Below the pieces are notes generated by a model. That model worked only from the letters and a program-made list of their open reading frames with translations, was not told the DNA's origin and did not search any database. DNA of 64,000 bases, from NCBI GenBank assembly GCA_034429745.1, contig DAOUFY010000090.1:8782-72781 (forward strand), in the 5' to 3' direction. The position numbers and the translations under genes were made by a program. Below, one piece after another: positions 59,570-64,000 of this stretch (positions are counted from its first letter, which is position 1; each line of letters opens with the position of its first letter). The stretch is from JBAXBF01 sp034429745. Its GTDB lineage: Bacteria > Chloroflexota > Anaerolineae > Anaerolineales > DRKV01.

Positions 59570-60361
59570 CTAATATCCTATTTTACCATTAGGGTGTCTT
59601 TCCAGTACACGCGGATCGTACATGGGCACAAGAATATCAGCCTCTTTTCGAATGCGTTCGTATGCTTCTAGGGCTTCATACATGTTCTCATTAATGCCTA
59701 ATAAGCGGCTTTCGGTGATGTGTTCGTAACGAAACATGCAGTCGGAGAAAATGACATTGCCTTCTTGAGTTTGCACTTTGACCGCAATGGAACTGCGATG
59801 ATGGACTCCTGTCCAAAAGACATCAATGCCCGGCAGGATGGTGCATTCATCTTTCATCATGTCCATGCGATCCCACGCTTCAACGAAGAAGTAATGAATA
59901 TCTTCAGGAGAAAAGCAAATTGGCATTACGTCGTGGGGATGATGTTTATAACGCGGTGCAAACATATCTGCCCAGCCATTGCGGTTAACGTGGATGATAG
60001 CTTTGCGGAACAAGCGCGCTCCTCCTAAAGCATAAGGCTGCAATGGAGTGATGATCAGGTGCTGCACATCATCTGGCTTTACTCCTAAAGCAGCCAAACG
60101 GTTTTCGATTCGGTCCTCCTCATTAACGACGAGCTGATGACGCATGTTGGTTGCGGCTCCCCACTTGGAGTTTAACCACGTGAGTCTTTCAAGCGGTGCA
60201 CCGCTGTTCACCAATACCGTGTTTCCTCCACCGCGGATGAGCATGGCATACACTGTTAACGGTTCCCACTGATCGTCTCCAAAATTCGACATCCAGTAAA
60301 TTTCTGCGCCGGGCGTTTCAGGGAATTGCCCTACTTTTAATACATCCACTTGATAGTTCAT
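59570..60361 (-). CDS. Metallo-beta-lactamase-fold protein lacking the HxHxDH metal motif
   Basis: The protein has 263 residues and aligns by eye with the AhlA/AttM lactonase type of the MBL fold: VLVNSGAPLERLTWL for the first strand pair and TGVHHRSSIAVKV for the later His region, with FSDCMFRYEHI for the bridging-Asp strand. But the hallmark THLHxDHxGG is replaced by ITPLQPYALGG: every metal ligand of that motif is changed. It is thus either inactive, differently active or a binding protein. A lactonase step after sugar oxidation would fit the locus, but the missing motif argues against usual catalysis. Ribosome site AAGGAG. Confidence 0.75.
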   Translation of the reverse strand: MNYQVDVLKVGQFPETPGAEIYWMSNFGDDQWEPLTVYAMLIRGGGNTVLVNSGAPLERLTWLNSKWGAATNMRHQLVVNEEDRIENRLAALGVKPDDVQHLIITPLQPYALGGARLFRKAIIHVNRNGWADMFAPRYKHHPHDVMPICFSPEDIHYFFVEAWDRMDMMKDECTILPGIDVFWTGVHHRSSIAVKVQTQEGNVIFSDCMFRYEHITESRLLGINENMYEALEAYERIRKEADILVPMYDPRVLERHPNGKIGY

Positions 60362-60410
60362 GGCTGCACTCCTTTTTAAGTTTTTAATTTAAAAAGCAAT
60401 TCTCGTTTAT

Positions 60411-61634
60411 TTATAAATTCCAGTTGGCTTGCTCAAGATTTATACGCAAGTCTTGCAGGAAATTGGCTGCCTCAACCCCATCCGCAACGCGATGATCTAC
60501 AGCCAGTACAAGCGCCACAGTAGGCTGCCAACCTGCTGGAGCACCTTGCATTGCGATGAGTTTTTCTGAAATTGCACCAACAGCTAGAATAGCGCTTTGC
60601 GGTGGATTTATGATGGGATAAAACTCCTCTACGCCAAACATGCCAAGGTTGGTTAAGGTGAACGTAGCGTCACTAAGTGCCTGAGGGGTTAATTGCTTAG
60701 TTTTGGCTTTTTGAGTTAGATCGTTTCGCTGTCGGCAAAGCTCAATCAAGGATAGTTTTTCAGCCTGATGAATGACGGGAACAACGAGGCCGCCCTCAAC
60801 CGCAACTGCAACGCCTAGGTTGACGGTCTTGAAAATGCGAGTATGATCCGGTTTTATCTTATGGGCGTTTAGCAGGGGATGGTGGGGAAGAGTTTGTGCA
60901 ACGGCAAAAAGAAATAGGTCAGTGTAAGTTAAGTGGAGCCCATCAGATTCATAAACAGGCTTCAAACGAGCGCGCAGTTCAAGCAACCGCTGAAGATTTG
61001 CTTGTGTCTTGAGGTAGAAGTGAGGAATGGAAGAGAAACTCTTTTCCATTCGTTGGGCGGTTATCTTGCGAAGATTATTTATGGGTATATCTTCATATTC
61101 GGCAATGGAAGGTGTGCTATGCTCAAGTGCAGGTGTTCCCAACTTTTCTTCAATGGCTTTCCGCACGTCGGCTTCAATTATTCTGCCGTCAGGTCCGCTT
61201 CCTTTGATCTGACTGAGGTCAATGTTATGTTGGGTAGCTAATTTCTTGGCAATGGGAGAGGCTTTGATTGGCGAGGTTGATTGGGGTAACTTGAAAGAAG
61301 AATCACCTTCGGCAGGCGAAGGGTGCGAGTCACGAGGAGCCGAGTTAGCAGCAAGTGTAGGGGTGATTTGGGATTCTGGTGATGGAAGCTTCTCGCCGGC
61401 TTCACCGATATAAGCAAGCAATGTCTCTAGAGGCAGCGTTTCCCCGGTTTGATGCAAAATCTTTAGCAGAATGCCGCCGGCAGGTGATTCAACTTCCAAT
61501 GTTACTTTGTCAGTCTCAACAATGAAAAGGGGCTCTTGGGGTTTGACTGGTTCGCCCTCCGCCTTCAGCCAGGAGACGATCGTTCCTTCTGTCATGGTTA
61601 AGCCAAGTTTAGGCATAAGGACAGGTGTTGCCAT
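60411..61634 (-). CDS. Dihydrolipoamide acyltransferase (E2) of a 2-oxoacid dehydrogenase-type complex
   Basis: The protein has 407 residues: one lipoyl domain with K43 in VETDKVTLEV, a Ser/Pro-rich linker, a peripheral-subunit-binding domain (ASPIAKKLATQHNIDLSQIK), and the catalytic domain with LAVDHRVADG as the H-x-x-x-D active site. It transfers an acyl group from lipoyl-lysine to CoA in the pyruvate, acetoin or branched-chain complexes. The E1 and E3 genes are not in the window, so the complex is incomplete here. Its ATG overlaps the SDR stop by one base. Confidence 0.9.
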   Translation of the reverse strand: MATPVLMPKLGLTMTEGTIVSWLKAEGEPVKPQEPLFIVETDKVTLEVESPAGGILLKILHQTGETLPLETLLAYIGEAGEKLPSPESQITPTLAANSAPRDSHPSPAEGDSSFKLPQSTSPIKASPIAKKLATQHNIDLSQIKGSGPDGRIIEADVRKAIEEKLGTPALEHSTPSIAEYEDIPINNLRKITAQRMEKSFSSIPHFYLKTQANLQRLLELRARLKPVYESDGLHLTYTDLFLFAVAQTLPHHPLLNAHKIKPDHTRIFKTVNLGVAVAVEGGLVVPVIHQAEKLSLIELCRQRNDLTQKAKTKQLTPQALSDATFTLTNLGMFGVEEFYPIINPPQSAILAVGAISEKLIAMQGAPAGWQPTVALVLAVDHRVADGVEAANFLQDLRINLEQANWNL

Positions 61635-62386
61635 TAGATCATCAATAATCCTCCGTTGATATTTAGGGTTGCGCCGGTGATGTAGGCGGCACTGTCGGAC
61701 GCGAGGAAAAGAGCCAGAGCTGCAATTTCTTCAGGCTTGCAAAACCTGCCAAGAGGTATTTTATTGAGCAGGGTTTGGCGAGTCTCTGGCTGCCAGGTTT
61801 GTGTAAGAGGGGTGTCAGTCGTTCCGGGACATATGTTGTTTACCGTAACTCGCTGCTGAGCAAGCAGTGCGGCCAGAGTTTTCCCCAGCACCATTAAGCC
61901 GGCTTTAGAAGCAGCATAATGAGCACCAACCGCAATGCCGCCGCTGATGCCCGCTAATGAGCCAATGTTAATGATGCGCCCTTTTTCAGCAGCTTGCCTT
62001 AAGTAAGGGAGCGCAGCTTGAGAGAGCAAAAACGCACCTGTCAGGTTGACAGACAGTACTTGATTCCATTCTTCCAGTGTGATCTCCTCAAAAGAATGAA
62101 GCGGACAAATGCCGGCGTTGTTAATAAGGATATGCAATTCTCCGAATTTTTCGACCGCGAGAGATATGGCTTCTTGGACTTGCTCAGGCTTGGTGATATC
62201 GCAGCAAAAGCCAATGATTTTTTCATTGAATTGTTTGAGCTGAGAAACACAGCGCTCCAATTCAGCCGCCTGAATATCCAACAGCAGCAGTGCGGTTCCT
62301 TGATGAGCAAAAGCTTCGGCAATGGCTTTGCCAATGCCTGAGGCGGCACCGCTGATGAGTGCTGTTCGGTGAGCTAATTCTTTCAT
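61634..62386 (-). CDS. Short-chain dehydrogenase/reductase (second of two)
   Basis: The protein has 250 residues, a classical SDR: ISGAASGIGKAIAEAF binds NAD(P), NNAG follows, and the active site is GSLAGISGGIAVGAHYAASK (Ser-Tyr-Lys). After the first SDR gene in the same operon by 18 bases. In oxidative deoxysugar pathways SDRs oxidise the sugar to a lactone and later oxidise a 2-keto-3-deoxy acid. Which step this one does is unknown. Confidence 0.88.
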   Translation of the reverse strand: MKELAHRTALISGAASGIGKAIAEAFAHQGTALLLLDIQAAELERCVSQLKQFNEKIIGFCCDITKPEQVQEAISLAVEKFGELHILINNAGICPLHSFEEITLEEWNQVLSVNLTGAFLLSQAALPYLRQAAEKGRIINIGSLAGISGGIAVGAHYAASKAGLMVLGKTLAALLAQQRVTVNNICPGTTDTPLTQTWQPETRQTLLNKIPLGRFCKPEEIAALALFLASDSAAYITGATLNINGGLLMI

Positions 62387-62404
62387 GATATTTTGCCACC
62401 TGCC

Positions 62405-63163
62405 TCATTGAAAATTGACCAATATTCCGCCATCAACAACTAATTGAGCTCCGTTACAGTATGAAGCTTCTGGTGAGGCAAAGAACATGACTGCTCCGAC
62501 AACATCTTCAGGATCGCCTATGCCTTTGATAGGTGTACGCTTTTTAAAATACGCAACCTTTTCCGGGTTGGATAAATCTTCTCGATTAATGTCGGTTAGG
62601 ATGGGACCAGGCAGCACGCAATTGCTGGTAATACCATAAGGACCTAAGGCAATTGCCATACAGGCGGAGAGTTGATTGATGCCGGCTTTGCTGGCGCAGT
62701 AATGAGCTTGCTGTGCACCACCGACAATAGAGGAGATAGAGCTAATGTGAATAATGCGTCCTTGTATGCCTTTGGCGATCATTGCCTTAGCAACGGCTTG
62801 AGAGCAAAGAAAATAGCCTTTAAGGTTGACATCCAGCACGCGGTCCCACAGTTCTTCGGAGATGTTGAGAAAATCCTCAAAGGGACATATGCCGGCACAA
62901 TTAACAAGGACATCAATTCTGCCCATTATGGTTAGGGTTTTTTCGACCATAGCAGCTACACCTTTTTGGCTTGAAACATCGGTTTTGATGAACAGCCCTT
63001 TGCCTCCTAAAGCAGCCAAAGATTGGGCAGTTGCTTCTCCTTGTTCTTGGCGGATATCCACAATCACAACACTTGCACCTTCTTTAGCAAAGCCCTCTGC
63101 GATAGCTTTACCGATACCGCGTGCTCCACCAGTAACGATAACAACTTTATCCGCAAATTTCAT
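62405..63163 (-). CDS. Short-chain dehydrogenase/reductase (first of two)
   Basis: The protein has 252 residues: VTGGARGIGKAIAEGF, VNCAG in place of NNAG, and the active site ISSISSIVGGAQQAHYCASK. The C-terminal YCNGAQLVVDGG is standard. It shares the operon and about the same fold as the next SDR but is not a near copy. Ribosome site GGAGGT. A sugar or polyol dehydrogenase role is likely from the locus. Confidence 0.88.
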   Translation of the reverse strand: MKFADKVVIVTGGARGIGKAIAEGFAKEGASVVIVDIRQEQGEATAQSLAALGGKGLFIKTDVSSQKGVAAMVEKTLTIMGRIDVLVNCAGICPFEDFLNISEELWDRVLDVNLKGYFLCSQAVAKAMIAKGIQGRIIHISSISSIVGGAQQAHYCASKAGINQLSACMAIALGPYGITSNCVLPGPILTDINREDLSNPEKVAYFKKRTPIKGIGDPEDVVGAVMFFASPEASYCNGAQLVVDGGILVNFQ

Positions 63164-63188
63164 ACTGACCTCCAGATTATCTTTATCT

Positions 63189-64000
63189 CTAAGTTAGTTT
63201 TGCACCGCATGAGTCGCGGATAATAAGATGAGGGTCTAAGGTGATGGCATGAACTTCATTTCTGTCTGAGGGATGTTCAATGCGGTGCAAAAGCATCTTA
63301 ATCGCAATTCTTCCTACCTCATATTTGGGGTATGCCACAGTTGTCAGGTTAACTTTAAACAGATCTGCAAAAGGAACGTCATCGTGCCCAATGACGGCAA
63401 CATCTTGGGGAATGCGGATGCCATGACGCAGGAGCGAAGCAATAAAACCCATTGCCAGCATGTCATTGGAGCAAAAAATAGCTTTCGGGGGGTGCTTATC
63501 CGAAAGCCACATGGCAGCGGCGCGTTCTCCTCCTGTGAGATCATTTGTGCCGACAACATAAGCGCTGCAAGGGGGATAACCGGCTTGCTTCAGTACATTG
63601 CATAAGCCCTGCTGCCGTTCATGTTCCGGGGTGTTGTATGGTTCACCGCTATACACATAGCCAATGTGCTTATGCCCTAGCTTAATGAAGTGCTCGCCGA
63701 CTAGTTCACCGCTTTTAATATTATCAACATTGACGGATGAAAAATCTTTAGCACTGCGACCAAGCAGGACAACCGCAGTCCCTTCTTCTTCAAGGGTTTT
63801 AAGGTGGGTTAAACTGAGCAGGACGGGAGTTACAATGATCCCAGCCACTCGAATACGGCGAAATCGGTCAATAACCAGTGTTTCCATCTCTAGTTTTCTT
63901 TGGGATTCACCTAGGAAGACCAGATATTTGCTTTCCTGGCAGACTTCTTCAATAGCCCGGACAACCGGCACATAGAAAGGGTTGCTCAATTCCAGCACCA
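63189..64000 (-). CDS. LacI-family transcription regulator, N-terminus outside the window
   Basis: The frame is open to the right edge of the window, so the helix-turn-helix domain is missing from view. The visible 269 residues are the effector-binding domain: NPFYVPVVRAIEEVCQESKY, VNVDNIKSGELVGEHFIKLG with HKHIGYV, FCSNDMLAMGFIASLLRHGI and IRIPQDVAVIGHDDVPFADL. It is first in the minus-strand gene row of the sugar locus and is the likely repressor for the two operator-like sites at 59135 and 55349. Confidence 0.88.
   Translation of the reverse strand, partial: VLELSNPFYVPVVRAIEEVCQESKYLVFLGESQRKLEMETLVIDRFRRIRVAGIIVTPVLLSLTHLKTLEEEGTAVVLLGRSAKDFSSVNVDNIKSGELVGEHFIKLGHKHIGYVYSGEPYNTPEHERQQGLCNVLKQAGYPPCSAYVVGTNDLTGGERAAAMWLSDKHPPKAIFCSNDMLAMGFIASLLRHGIRIPQDVAVIGHDDVPFADLFKVNLTTVAYPKYEVGRIAIKMLLHRIEHPSDRNEVHAITLDPHLIIRDSCGAKLT

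Overview
The window looks like a chromosomal segment from a flagellated member of the Chloroflexota, probably near the Anaerolineae. This is inferred from gene content, not from a marker-gene tree. Pointers are two lipoproteins with long Thr/Pro-rich stalks (one carrying two NBR1-type Ig-like domains), a T-box leader before thrS, CUT2-type sugar ABC transport under a LacI-family regulator, and divergent short flagellins. Base composition is moderately AT-rich. No insertion sequence, CRISPR array or rRNA was seen.

Region 1 (1-24.8 kb, + strand) is a surface-sugar and glycosylation island. It opens with a GNAT and a NeuB-type nonulosonate synthase. These are followed by a formyltransferase, a polysaccharide deacetylase, an asparagine-synthase-like amidotransferase, a WbpG/PseA-type N-acetyl-sugar amidotransferase, a small unknown protein, and an adenylate-forming enzyme fused to a carrier protein and a left-handed beta-helix acyltransferase. 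Then come several glycosyltransferases, a GT-methyltransferase fusion, a B12-binding radical SAM protein, an NAD-dependent epimerase lacking the usual tyrosine, and a 2076-residue protein with four glycosyltransferase domains plus an FkbM methyltransferase. The simplest reading is synthesis and transfer of a modified nonulosonic acid glycan, with the flagellins about 5 kb downstream as likely acceptors. Two decayed genes (HEPN-MNT and the tail of a DNA methyltransferase) lie inside and at the end of this island.

Region 2 (25-29 kb) holds a DUF1810 protein, a class I glutamine amidotransferase-like hydrolase, and a convergent three-gene ABC importer of the NMT1/THI5 type. Region 3 (29.2-34.3 kb) is the late flagellar block: two tandem flagellins, fliD, flaG and fliS. 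Good sigma-28 promoters precede both flagellins and a weaker one precedes fliD. Region 4 (34.4-41.2 kb) has a lipoprotein, a THEP1-type NTPase, tRNA-Val(GAC), a T-box leader with a TGS-less thrS, and on the minus strand a regulator with a degenerate receiver followed by pstC-pstA-pstB.

Region 5 (41.5-51.5 kb) contains the NBR1-Ig lipoprotein, a membrane-anchored alpha/beta hydrolase, a Cas4/AddB-like PD-(D/E)XK nuclease, a bacteriohemerythrin, a phosphoribosyltransferase, a chemoreceptor and a multi-PAS histidine kinase. Region 6 (51.5-64 kb, all minus strand) is a sugar-use locus, probably for rhamnose or a related deoxysugar. It comprises a LacI-type regulator (cut by the window edge), two SDR dehydrogenases, an E2 acyltransferase, a metallo-beta-lactamase-fold protein without its metal motif, a cupin, a CUT2 ATPase, two permeases, an unusual tandem two-domain substrate-binding lipoprotein, rhaM and a uroporphyrinogen-decarboxylase-like protein. 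Two near-identical palindromic sites sit on the promoters of the transporter genes and are probably LacI-family operators.
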